The notes under the pieces: generated by a model
What the model saw: the letters and a program-made list of their open reading frames with translations, nothing else
The model's database searches: none
What the model was told of the DNA's origin: nothing
Program-made: the position numbers and the translations under genes
Origin: Spirochaetaceae bacterium
GTDB lineage: Bacteria > Spirochaetota > Spirochaetia > Treponematales > Breznakiellaceae
Assembly (NCBI GenBank): GCA_031283025.1
Contig: JAITCP010000175.1
Span: 1 to 11,599 of the forward strand
Length of the DNA: 11,599 nt
Direction of reading: 5' to 3'
Part shown: in pieces, positions 1 to 7,026 of the stretch
How the letters are laid out: every line of letters starts with the position of its first letter
How positions within the stretch are numbered: the stretch's first letter is position 1

Positions 1-1245
1 AAGTTTTTAGTTTTGGCATTTGCCCTGTTTGCCGTAAGCGGTTTATCTGCACAGAATGTAAAAGGCACATTAACGGTCTGGTCGTACACCGATGAGATGA
101 CAAATATGCTCAACAATTATTTCAAACCAGCCCATAAGGACGTACAGATTACCTACTCGTTTATACCATCGGATCAGTTCCCAAGTAAGCTCGACACCGC
201 GTTGGCTTCCGGTAATGGAACGCCGGATGTTTTTAATTTGGAAATGCTGGAACTCCGCAAATATGTTGAATCGGGGCTTCTTTTAGACCTTACATCAATT
301 TATGAAAAGCACAAAGCAAAACTCCTTGCGTATCCGGCGGAAGTGGGAACCTATAACGGCAAAGTATACGCGCTGTCGTGGCAGGCGGTTCCCGGCGCGA
401 TGTTTTACCGCAGAAGTCTGGCAAAGAAATACCTTGGAACCGATGATCCCGCCAAGGTACAACTCCTTTTTTCCAATTTTAACAAGTTCCTTGAAACGGC
501 AAAGCTTCTTGGTGATAAATCCCGCGGAAAATGCGCCGTTGTATCCGGCGCGCAAGACCTTCTTCTTCCCTTCCTTGGAACGCGGACTCAAAGCTGGGTT
601 GTAAACGGAAAGCTGGTAATAGACCCCGTTATGGAGCAATACATGGACTTCTGCAAGACGCTGCGTGACAATAAATGGGCAGGCATCGTTGGCCAATGGT
701 CGGACGGCTGGTTTAAGGGTATGCAAGGAAACATTACGGATAGAGACGGCAAGCAACAGGAAGTTTTTTCCTACTTTCTGGCCACGTGGGGGCTTCAGTA
801 TGTTCTTAAGATGAACGCTCCCGACACCGCAGGCGACTGGGCAATGATACAAGGCCCCGCTCCGTATTATTGGGGCGGCACTTGTATCGCAGCTCATAAA
901 AACACCAAAAACCCGGAAGCGGCGTTAGCAATGATCGAATGGCTTACCGCCAATGACGGCTTTCTTGAACAATGGGCAAAGGACACGGGAGACATAGTCA
1001 GCAATACGGACGTCATAGACAAGGTTAAAAACAATTATAATGAAGCCTACCTTGCCGGACAAAATCATTATGCCGCTTTTGCGGATATAGCAAAGAATGT
1101 TAACGGCAAACTGGCGCAGAAGGACGATGAAGATATTCAACAACGGTTTTGGGAAGAAGTTTACTTTTATATAAAAGGTGAAAAAACCAAAGCCCAGGCT
1201 TTGGCGGATTTTAGAAACCAGGTACGGTTACAGTTTGGTCTGTAA
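1..1245 (+). CDS. Sugar ABC transporter substrate-binding protein, family 1 (5' end cut by window)
   Basis: This is a periplasmic solute-binding protein that would deliver a sugar or oligosaccharide to an ABC importer. The frame is open from base 1 and the first visible codons read KFLVLAFALFAVSGLSAQ, the hydrophobic core and cleavage region of a Sec signal peptide. The true ATG must therefore lie only a few bases upstream of the window; an internal TTG at 13 is not a credible start. The end of the signal (SGLSAQ) suits signal peptidase I, with no lipobox cysteine. The mature part has the family-1 pattern: TVWSYTDE near the start, NGKVYALSWQAVPGAMFYRR in the hinge region, and a GDWAMIQGP segment. 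It is clearly paralogous to the lipoprotein at 4688-5959 (same length, more than half of residues identical by eye). No permease gene is adjacent. The ligand is unknown; cello-oligosaccharide is a guess from the nearby GH5 gene. Confidence 0.9.
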   Translation, partial: KFLVLAFALFAVSGLSAQNVKGTLTVWSYTDEMTNMLNNYFKPAHKDVQITYSFIPSDQFPSKLDTALASGNGTPDVFNLEMLELRKYVESGLLLDLTSIYEKHKAKLLAYPAEVGTYNGKVYALSWQAVPGAMFYRRSLAKKYLGTDDPAKVQLLFSNFNKFLETAKLLGDKSRGKCAVVSGAQDLLLPFLGTRTQSWVVNGKLVIDPVMEQYMDFCKTLRDNKWAGIVGQWSDGWFKGMQGNITDRDGKQQEVFSYFLATWGLQYVLKMNAPDTAGDWAMIQGPAPYYWGGTCIAAHKNTKNPEAALAMIEWLTANDGFLEQWAKDTGDIVSNTDVIDKVKNNYNEAYLAGQNHYAAFADIAKNVNGKLAQKDDEDIQQRFWEEVYFYIKGEKTKAQALADFRNQVRLQFGL

Positions 1246-1263
1246 TCTGTAGGGATGTAATGT

Positions 1264-2742
1264 ATGCCCCAGAATCTCCGGGCCAGGCTTGCCCGCATAC
1301 GGAAAACTCAGGGGGAGGCTGGGACGGCACAGGGCGAGGACGACGGGAAAAAATCCCCCACCCCTGCGCCCGGTAGTATAAATCAGACCGAATACGGCAA
1401 GTGGCAGGAGGCAGGTTACAAGGTAATGCGCCGCACCCTTACCCTGCCTTTTACACTGCCCACGATATTGCCGGAAACCCTCCCCTGGCTTGTCCCCGAT
1501 CTGGAGCGGGATCGGTTGGGTGCAATCAGCGATTTACCGGATGTTCCTCATATTCCGCCGGAGGATGCCGCGCCGGAGCGTTTTCTGTTTTTTGATTTGG
1601 AGACCACCGGCTTGTCCGGCGGCGCCGGAACCGTTGCGTTCCTTGCCGCCTTTGGGCGTTTTGTCCATGACCCGAAAACACCGGATAATCTGTCCAAACG
1701 GAATAATGTACCCGGACGGGCGGCATCCGGCTATACCGGCCTTGAAGTTACCCAGTTTCTGCTGCTGGATTATCCCGGTGAAGACGATTTTCTTGAGCAG
1801 GTTGTTTCGTTCATTGCGCCGCCGGACAAGCCAAACCGGGGATCGTTAAAAACTTCTGTTTCCGGCGGCTTGCCGTACTTTCTTACCACCTACAACGGCA
1901 AAGCGTTTGATACCCAAATACTCAAAACCCGGTGCCTCCTTAACGGCTTTGCCCTTCCTCCGTTTTTACAGGTTGACCTGCTCCACCCGGCACGGCGGCT
2001 CTGGAAGCGGATGCTCCCTAACTGTTCCCAGGCTACCATCGAGACCATGGTGCTGGGGCTTGACCGTACCGGAGACACGCCGGGTTCACAGGCTCCCGAC
2101 ATCTGGTTTAATTTTTTACGGGCCGGGGGGGAATTTACCGGAATGGGGGCGGGAGAGGAAAGCGGACGATTGCCGGAACATTGCCGGGCGCTGCTGGGAA
2201 TCTGCGATCACAACGTTAAAGACATTTTTGGCTTGGCTTCATTGTTTCGTGCATTTACGGAAATTGCCGCTTCTCCGCTGGATGCGGCGGCACATTTCAA
2301 CTGCGATGAGGAAAATCTTGCAATGCGCTGGCGGCACAGTGTGCGGCACGATGTGCTGCCCAATGATAATGCGGACGAAAACAGTCAGGAGAAAACCGCC
2401 GCCCTGCTCCTGAAAGCCGCCGCCGCACAGTACCCCCGGTCTTGCCTTAGGCTGGGTTTCGATCACTTCCGCCGGGGCCGTTATGAAAAAGGGAGGGCGG
2501 CGCTGCAACGGCTTGCCGATAAACAATCGGTATGGGAAATTCCCTGTACTGCGGCCATACAGGCTTTAGCCCTGCGATCATTGTCCATTGATGCGGAACA
2601 CAGGCTTGATCGGCAGGACACAGCCCTTGCCTATATTGAAAGAGCCCTTTCCGCCGAACAGCCCGGCGGCGGCGAAAAAGCCAGCCTCCCCGGCGGCCTG
2701 CGGGAAGATTTGGAAAAACGGAAGAAGCGGCTTTGCCGTTGA
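1264..2742 (+). CDS. YprB-like RNase H-fold (DEDDh-type) exonuclease domain protein with TPR-like C-terminus
   Basis: The 492-residue protein contains an RNase H-like exonuclease domain of the YprB type (Pfam family RNase_H_2). Visible motifs are FFDLETTGLSGG (Asp111, Glu113), TTYNGKAFDTQIL (Asn211, Asp216), DLLHPARRLWKR (from Asp238) and CDHNVKDIFGLASLF (His316, Asp320). Together they give the two-metal acidic set expected of a DEDDh nuclease. Residues 1-60 are polar and low in complexity. From about 370 to the end there are helical repeats rich in Ala and Leu (LGFDHFRRGRYEKGRAALQ, ALAYIERALSAE) that resemble TPRs, as in Bacillus YprB. ATG 1264 follows a modest AGGGA at 1251-1255. The gene starts 18 bases after the binding-protein stop and may be read through from it, although no functional link is obvious. 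The biological role of this family is poorly known, and the nucleic-acid substrate cannot be read from the sequence. Confidence 0.82.
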   Translation: MPQNLRARLARIRKTQGEAGTAQGEDDGKKSPTPAPGSINQTEYGKWQEAGYKVMRRTLTLPFTLPTILPETLPWLVPDLERDRLGAISDLPDVPHIPPEDAAPERFLFFDLETTGLSGGAGTVAFLAAFGRFVHDPKTPDNLSKRNNVPGRAASGYTGLEVTQFLLLDYPGEDDFLEQVVSFIAPPDKPNRGSLKTSVSGGLPYFLTTYNGKAFDTQILKTRCLLNGFALPPFLQVDLLHPARRLWKRMLPNCSQATIETMVLGLDRTGDTPGSQAPDIWFNFLRAGGEFTGMGAGEESGRLPEHCRALLGICDHNVKDIFGLASLFRAFTEIAASPLDAAAHFNCDEENLAMRWRHSVRHDVLPNDNADENSQEKTAALLLKAAAAQYPRSCLRLGFDHFRRGRYEKGRAALQRLADKQSVWEIPCTAAIQALALRSLSIDAEHRLDRQDTALAYIERALSAEQPGGGEKASLPGGLREDLEKRKKRLCR

Positions 2743-2801
2743 TTCGTGGCGGCGGAGCATGTTGATTGGAAGGCGGGGTTTATCATCGGAAGGCAGCACC
2801 T

Positions 2802-3206
2802 TTACAATGTCTGCGCTTTGTAATATTTACCAAACTCCGCATCATCGCCCTTTATGTGTTTTTCAATCCAAGAGATCAATGAATTATTAAGCTTCATTGA
2901 AAATTCAAAGGAATCGCTCTTACCCATAAATTCACTTTTCATTTTGGAAAAATCATTTATAAAAATAGCGTGCTTCTCTTTGTGTTCCGCATATTTCGGG
3001 TATTTGCTTATTATTTGAAGTTCTTCTTCATCGCCGAAATGTTTTACAACATATTCACCCAGATAATCAATTGTTTTTCGAGTTTCCGCTTCGGAAGTGG
3101 TATTGTCTCCTGCTGCCAGCAGCCTGTTAATCCTGTTGATAAGTTCCCTATGCTGTGAATCAATTTTTTCAACACCGGTTTCCATGTCTTTTGATAAAGT
3201 AAACAT
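2802..3206 (-). CDS. Bacteriohemerythrin (single-domain O2-binding diiron protein)
   Basis: This 134-residue protein is a complete stand-alone hemerythrin domain of typical length, expected to be cytoplasmic and to bind O2 at a non-haem diiron centre. All seven ligands are visible: His19 in DSQHRE, His56 and Glu60 in KHFGDEE, His75 and His79 in EHKEKH, and His117 and Asp122 in KHIKGDD. The N-terminal pattern LSKDMETGVEKIDSQHREL is characteristic of the family. The ATG (bases 3204-3206) has a strong AGGAGG (complement of 3215-3220) eight bases upstream. The gene converges on the YprB-like gene, with 59 bases between the stops and no clear terminator. It is divergent from the endoglucanase gene. 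Its 5' untranslated region would run into the hairpin of the first 82-bp repeat. Roles proposed for such proteins include oxygen storage, sensing or detoxification in microaerophiles and anaerobes; which applies here is unknown. Confidence 0.93.
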   Translation of the reverse strand: MFTLSKDMETGVEKIDSQHRELINRINRLLAAGDNTTSEAETRKTIDYLGEYVVKHFGDEEELQIISKYPKYAEHKEKHAIFINDFSKMKSEFMGKSDSFEFSMKLNNSLISWIEKHIKGDDAEFGKYYKAQTL

Positions 3207-3232
3207 ATATCATTCCTCCTTTTTTAAATTAG

Positions 3233-3432
3233 GGAATCTCTAAAAACTTCAGTTTTTAGAGATTTACCGCTGAAAAACGCATGTTTCGCAGCCCAAAGGG
3301 CGAGAAACTGCAAAGGAACCTCTAAAAACTTCTCTTTTTAGAAATTAACCGCTGAAAAACGCACGTTTCGTATCCCAAAGGGCAAGAAACTGCAAAGGAA
3401 CCTCTGATAACAACTGGTTTTAAGAGGTTACT
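3233..3432. repeat. 82-bp tandem repeat, two full copies plus a partial third, each headed by a hairpin
   Basis: Copies start at GGAA in 3233, 3315 and 3397, giving a period of exactly 82. The first two copies are nearly identical along their length (shared blocks include CCGCTGAAAAACGCA, CCCAAAGGGC and AGAAACTGCAAAGGAA). The third matches only over its opening GGAACCTCT. Each copy begins with an inverted repeat. In copy 1 this is a perfect 13-bp stem (3235-3247 with 3252-3264) around a 4-base loop. In copy 2 it is an 8-bp stem (3321-3328 with 3335-3342). In the partial copy it is AACCTCT paired with AGAGGTT (3399-3405 with 3423-3429). A second, weaker hairpin (GTTTC...CCC-AAA-GGG...GAAAC) lies later in each full copy. 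No open reading frame or long T-run accompanies it. It may be a dispersed intergenic repeat or a structured RNA. Confidence 0.85.
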
Positions 3433-3506
3433 TGGATTATAGCGCCTTTTTGATCAAAGGGGAACACGTACGGTACAATCACAGTCCCGGAAACAAGAGC
3501 GATCAT

Positions 3507-3535
3507 TTGACATTTTCCCCGAATTTGGGCAAAAT
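3507..3535 (+). promoter_or_regulatory. Probable sigma70 promoter of the GH5 endoglucanase gene
   Basis: A consensus TTGACA at 3507-3512 is followed after 17 bases by CAAAAT at 3530-3535, which matches four of six bases of the -10 consensus. The GGGCAAAAT containing the -10 element is repeated 11 bases on (3527-3535 and 3538-3546), about one helical turn, so a regulator could bind there. The start codon is at 3569. Confidence 0.5.
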
Positions 3536-3568
3536 AGGGGCAAAATCGGTATCCAATACGGGGGAATT

Positions 3569-4603
3569 ATGAAAAAGCGGCTTTTTCACGCATTATTTGT
3601 TATTTTACTGGCTGTGGTGGGCTTTTCACTGCTTTCATGCCAAGGGGATGACAGGCTGCTCTCCGTGGACAAGCAGGGGCGGACAGCGGTGGAACGTTTC
3701 GGCCAGCTCAGGGTGGAGGGCCCCCGCTTATTGACTGCTGACGGAAGGCCCCTCCAACTGCGGGGGATAAGTTCCTATGGGCTGCAATATGCCGCGAAAT
3801 ACGCCAATGAAGGGGTGCTCCGCTGGCTTCGGGACGATTGGAATATGCAGATTTGGCGGGCGGCCATGTACCTTAGCGAGGGGGGCTATATTACCCAGCC
3901 GTCCCAAAAGGAAAGAGTGGTGGATTCCGTGGAAGCGGCGTTAAACCTGGGGCTGTACGTCATTATCGACTGGCACGTTCACCTGGATCGAAACCCCCAA
4001 ATGTACCAAAAGTATGCGCTGGACTTTTTCAGTGAAATGGCCCAGCGTTATGGCTCTTACCCCAATGTGCTATATGAAATCTGTAACGAGCCGAACGGCA
4101 AGGACGTAACCTGGAATGGGGTGATAAAACCCTATGCGGAAGCGGTCATTGCAGAGATACGGAAGTACGATCCGGACAATATAATCATTGTGGGAACCCC
4201 TACCTGGAGCCAGGATGTTGATATTGCGGCCAGGGACCCGATTCAGGGCACGAATATCATGTATACCCTCCATTTTTACGCCGGAACCCACGGCCAGGAA
4301 CTCCGTGACAAGGCGGAAAAAGCCATTGAAAAGGGGTTGGCCCTTTTTGTTACCGAATGTGGCACTTCCAAGGCTACAGGCGGCGGGGGGGTTTTTGAGG
4401 ATAAGTTTATGGAATGGCTTACCTTCCTTAAAAAGCACCAAATTTCATGGGTAAACTGGTCTTTGACCAATAAAGGGGAGGATTCGGGGCTTCTGGTAAT
4501 GAATGCCGACAGGGAGGGAAAAGGCCACTGGACAGACGATCAACTGTCCCAATCAGGCAAATTTATAAGAAAAATTCTCAGAAACGAAATAAAAGTTAAA
4601 TAA
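3569..4603 (+). CDS. Lipoprotein endo-beta-1,4-glucanase, glycoside hydrolase family 5 (subfamily 2-like)
   Basis: This 344-residue protein is a secreted GH5 cellulase that should cut internal beta-1,4 links of cellulose, carboxymethylcellulose or mixed beta-glucan by a retaining mechanism. Residues 1-24 form a lipoprotein signal ending in lipobox LLSC (Cys24), so the enzyme is membrane-anchored. A short linker leads to a TIM-barrel domain that closely follows Bacillus Cel5 enzymes: LRGISSYGLQ, LRDDWNMQIWRAAMYLSEGGY, VIIDWHVH (His136), LYEICNEPNG (acid/base Glu174), TPTWSQDVD, LHFYAGTHGQ (His235, Tyr237), LFVTECGTS (nucleophile Glu263) and WVNWSLTNK. Cys264 sits where this subfamily usually has Trp. 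No carbohydrate-binding module is present. ATG 3569 follows a GGGGGAA Shine-Dalgarno-like run at 3560-3566. The gene has its own upstream promoter, and a separate promoter for the transporter lies right after its stop. The exact substrate is inferred, but family assignment is firm. Confidence 0.93.
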   Translation: MKKRLFHALFVILLAVVGFSLLSCQGDDRLLSVDKQGRTAVERFGQLRVEGPRLLTADGRPLQLRGISSYGLQYAAKYANEGVLRWLRDDWNMQIWRAAMYLSEGGYITQPSQKERVVDSVEAALNLGLYVIIDWHVHLDRNPQMYQKYALDFFSEMAQRYGSYPNVLYEICNEPNGKDVTWNGVIKPYAEAVIAEIRKYDPDNIIIVGTPTWSQDVDIAARDPIQGTNIMYTLHFYAGTHGQELRDKAEKAIEKGLALFVTECGTSKATGGGGVFEDKFMEWLTFLKKHQISWVNWSLTNKGEDSGLLVMNADREGKGHWTDDQLSQSGKFIRKILRNEIKVK

Positions 4604-4606
4604 TGC

Positions 4607-4636
4607 TTGACATTTTTATTTTCTTTATGTTAGAAT
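4607..4636 (+). promoter_or_regulatory. Strong sigma70-type promoter for the binding protein-permease operon
   Basis: TTGACA at 4607-4612 and TAGAAT at 4631-4636 match the consensus at six and five of six positions, with an 18-base spacer. The -35 box begins three bases after the endoglucanase stop codon, so the transporter can be expressed independently of it. About 45 bases of untranslated leader would follow. Within the leader are two small inverted repeats, CCCA-GTA-TGGG (4650-4660) and GGTTT-AA-AAACC (4659-4670), that could act as an operator; no regulator is encoded nearby. Confidence 0.75.
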
Positions 4637-4687
4637 GTAAAGACAAAAACCCAGTATGGGTTTAAAAACCAATTTTGGAGGAAAAAG

Positions 4688-5959
4688 ATGAAAAAGGCTC
4701 TAGTTATTTTAGGCATAGTTCTTATTCTTTTTAGTGTAAGCGGCTGTGCAAAGAAGGAAGCGGGACCAAATAAACTGGTTATTTGGTCATTTACTGATGA
4801 ATTGGCTAATATGACCAACAATCCAACCTGGGGTTTCATAGCAACCCACCCCGGGATTGATGTTGAGTATTCCCAAACCCCCTCGGACCAGTTCCAGGCA
4901 AAAATAGACCCGGTTTTAGCTACCGGTCAGGGATGCCCGGATATTATTGCTCTGGAATCCGCATTTGTCCGCAAATATGTTGAATCCGGTCTTCTTCTGG
5001 ACGTAACCGACATTTATGAAGCTAAAAAGAGCAGTCTTCTTGCCTATCCGGCGGAAATTGGCTCCTATAATGGCAAAGTATATGGGTTGTCATGGCAGGC
5101 ATGTCCCGGCGCCATGTTCTACCGCCGCAGTCTGGCCCAAAAATACTTTGGGACTGATGATCCCGCCACCGTGCAGACCTATTTTAACAGCTTTAACAAA
5201 TTCCTTGAAACTGCGGAAAAACTCAAGAAAGATTCCAACGGTTCCTGCGTGGTAGTGTCTTCACTTGGCGATTTGAACAATTCGTTCCTGTCCGCCCGGA
5301 CGCAATCTTGGATCGTGAACGGCAAATTGGTCATCGATCCGGCCATGGATCAATACTTGGATATTTGCAAGATTCTGCATGATAACCGCTATGAAGGCCG
5401 CGTAGGCCAGTGGTCAGAAGGCTGGTTCGCCGGCATGAAAGGCGAGCTTAAAGATGAGTCCGATAAGGATGTGGAAGTATTCTCCTATTTCCTCCCCACT
5501 TGGGGCCTCCATTATGTGCTCAAGACCAATGCCCCCAATACATCGGGCGACTGGGCAATGATTCCCGGTCCTTCTTCCTACCGCTGGGGCGGCACTTGGG
5601 TTGGCGCATATAAAGGCACCAAGAATGTGGACGCAGCCAAAGAGTTTATCCGCTATGTAGCCACCGACGAAGCTTTCCTTGAAGCATGGGCAAAAGAAAC
5701 CGGAGACATGGTTAATAACATTACCGTAATCAACAAAATTAAGGACAGCTATAGCGAGCCCTACCTGGGCGGACAGAACCACTACGCTGAATTTGCCGAG
5801 ATGGCCAAAGCCGTTAACGGCAGGCTGCTTCAGGGAAGCGATGAAGCCATTGAAGCAATGTTTGGTGAAGCGATGGCCTCTTTCGTAAACGGAGAAAAAT
5901 CCAAAGACCAGGCTCTGGCAGATTTCAGGGCGCAAGTGGAAGCCCAATTTAATCTGTAA
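4688..5959 (+). CDS. Sugar ABC transporter substrate-binding lipoprotein, family 1
   Basis: This 423-residue protein is the substrate-binding subunit of an ABC importer for a sugar or oligosaccharide. It starts with a lipoprotein signal, MKKALVILGIVLILFSVSGC, giving lipid attachment at Cys20. The mature part has the family-1 solute-binding layout: KLVIWSFTDE at the N-terminus, KYVESGLLLDVTDIYE, NGKVYGLSWQACPGAMFYRR in the hinge region, TSGDWAMIPGP, RWGGT and a C-terminal helix (KDQALADFRAQVEAQ). GGAGG at 4677-4681 lies six bases before the ATG. It is followed by an intrinsic terminator and then two permease genes, which identifies it as the binding protein of this importer. It is a paralogue of the protein encoded at the left edge, which is exported without a lipid anchor. 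Given the neighbouring endoglucanase, cello-oligosaccharides are a reasonable but unproven ligand. Confidence 0.93.
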   Translation: MKKALVILGIVLILFSVSGCAKKEAGPNKLVIWSFTDELANMTNNPTWGFIATHPGIDVEYSQTPSDQFQAKIDPVLATGQGCPDIIALESAFVRKYVESGLLLDVTDIYEAKKSSLLAYPAEIGSYNGKVYGLSWQACPGAMFYRRSLAQKYFGTDDPATVQTYFNSFNKFLETAEKLKKDSNGSCVVVSSLGDLNNSFLSARTQSWIVNGKLVIDPAMDQYLDICKILHDNRYEGRVGQWSEGWFAGMKGELKDESDKDVEVFSYFLPTWGLHYVLKTNAPNTSGDWAMIPGPSSYRWGGTWVGAYKGTKNVDAAKEFIRYVATDEAFLEAWAKETGDMVNNITVINKIKDSYSEPYLGGQNHYAEFAEMAKAVNGRLLQGSDEAIEAMFGEAMASFVNGEKSKDQALADFRAQVEAQFNL

Positions 5960-5997
5960 TAGGTGGAGTTAGGCCATTAGAAACTAATCTTAACAAG

Positions 5998-6030
5998 GGC
6001 GTGGATATTTATTATCCACGCCTTTTTTTT
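5998..6030 (+). terminator. Intrinsic terminator/attenuator between binding-protein and permease genes
   Basis: GGCGTGGATA at 5998-6007 pairs perfectly with TATCCACGCC at 6013-6022 around a 5-base loop, and eight T residues follow at 6023-6030. The permease ribosome-binding site begins three bases later and no other promoter is evident in the gap. It therefore probably acts as a leaky terminator that keeps permease levels below those of the binding protein, a familiar arrangement in binding protein-dependent importers. Confidence 0.85.
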
Positions 6031-6042
6031 ACAGGAGGATTG

Positions 6043-7026
6043 ATGCAAAAGATGAACCCATTAGGCCATGAGACCAGAACAAACCGCTGGGGGTATATAT
6101 TTGTTGCGCCCTTTATAGTGGTGTTCTGTGTGTTTAACCTGTGGCCCACATTATACACTTTCATCCTGAGTTTTACCGATCTGCGTGGTTTGCGGACTGA
6201 TTTCAGTTTTGTAGGGATTGCCAATTTTGCCAAACTGGTTAAAGACCAGTTTTTCTGGGGCGCTCTGGGAAATACTTTTATTATCTGGACTGTTAATTTT
6301 ATCCCCCAGTTGGGGCTTGCCCTGATACTTGCTCTGTGGTTTTCCGATTTACGGCTTAAGCCTACCGGACGTAACCTGTTTAGAGCGCTTGTCTATATGC
6401 CCAACCTGCTGACTGCCGTATCGATAGCCCTGCTCTTCCGCAGTATTTTTGGCTACAACGCCCATGTTACCGCTCCGGCGAATCAATTTCTGCGTTTTCT
6501 GGGCATTCAAAATACAATTATGCTTAACGGCGTGCCTGTGAAAGAAGCCATTAACTTCTTCCGCAGCGTAGCGTTTTCGCGGGGTTTGGTATCCTTTATC
6601 CAGTGGTGGATGTGGTATGGGTATACCATGATTATTCTTATGGCGGGTATTACCAGCATACCCAATTCATTGTATGAATCGGCCATGATAGACGGGGCCA
6701 GCGGCAGCCAGGCCGCATGGTTTATCACCCTTCCATTGCTCCGCCCCATGATGCTTTATATTTTAATTACGTCAATGATTGGCGGTATGCAGATGTTTGA
6801 CATTCCATTCCAGCTTACCGATATGATGGGCTCTCCAGATTTTAAGATTCGGACTACAACGGTGTATCAGTACAATATAGCCTTGGGGAGGGGCGCTAAC
6901 GACTACGCTTATGGCGCCGCCATTTCCATAGGTATATTTTTAGTTACCATTGTCCTAGCCCTTTTAATATTTTTCTTCCTGCAGGACCGCAGTGAACTCA
7001 AAAAACGAAAAGGAGGCGAGGCATGA
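6043..7026 (+). CDS. Sugar ABC transporter permease, MalF/UgpA-like
   Basis: This is an integral inner-membrane subunit of the importer, 327 residues from the chosen start. Hydrophobic segments begin at about residue 17 (WGYIFVAPFIVVFCVFNLWP) and recur to the C-terminus (IFLVTIVLALLIFFFLQ), consistent with six membrane helices. The cytoplasmic EAA loop that contacts the ATPase is seen as LYESAMIDGASGSQAAWFITLPLLRP (about 210-235). The frame is open back to a GTG at 6001, but that codon lies inside the terminator hairpin. ATG 6043 is preferred because AGGAGG at 6033-6038 is four bases upstream and the N-terminus then matches family length. It overlaps the next permease by four bases (ATGA), so the two are translationally coupled and probably form the heterodimeric channel. 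An ATPase gene is absent from the operon. Confidence 0.93.
   Translation: MQKMNPLGHETRTNRWGYIFVAPFIVVFCVFNLWPTLYTFILSFTDLRGLRTDFSFVGIANFAKLVKDQFFWGALGNTFIIWTVNFIPQLGLALILALWFSDLRLKPTGRNLFRALVYMPNLLTAVSIALLFRSIFGYNAHVTAPANQFLRFLGIQNTIMLNGVPVKEAINFFRSVAFSRGLVSFIQWWMWYGYTMIILMAGITSIPNSLYESAMIDGASGSQAAWFITLPLLRPMMLYILITSMIGGMQMFDIPFQLTDMMGSPDFKIRTTTVYQYNIALGRGANDYAYGAAISIGIFLVTIVLALLIFFFLQDRSELKKRKGGEA

Larger units (their letters stand above)
3207..3568. other. Intergenic region between divergent hemerythrin and endoglucanase genes
   Basis: These 362 bases contain no credible gene. From left to right they hold the hemerythrin ribosome-binding site, two full copies and a partial third copy of an 82-bp repeat with hairpins (3233-3432), about 75 bases without visible structure, then a promoter and a direct repeat in front of the endoglucanase. 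I could not place a convincing promoter for the hemerythrin gene on the minus strand. Confidence 0.7.

Noticed and set aside
295..897. A 200-codon minus-strand open frame inside the first binding-protein gene
   Set aside because: It is antisense to a clear coding sequence; a similar antisense frame at 5414-5947 arises in the paralogue, which shows it is a by-product of codon use.
3238..3261. Rho-independent terminator for a neighbouring gene
   Set aside because: The hairpin is perfect but is followed by no T-run on either strand, and both flanking genes point away from it.
6001..6042. Earlier GTG start for the first permease
   Set aside because: That start and the next 14 codons sit within the terminator hairpin and its T-run; AGGAGG at 6033-6038 points to ATG 6043.
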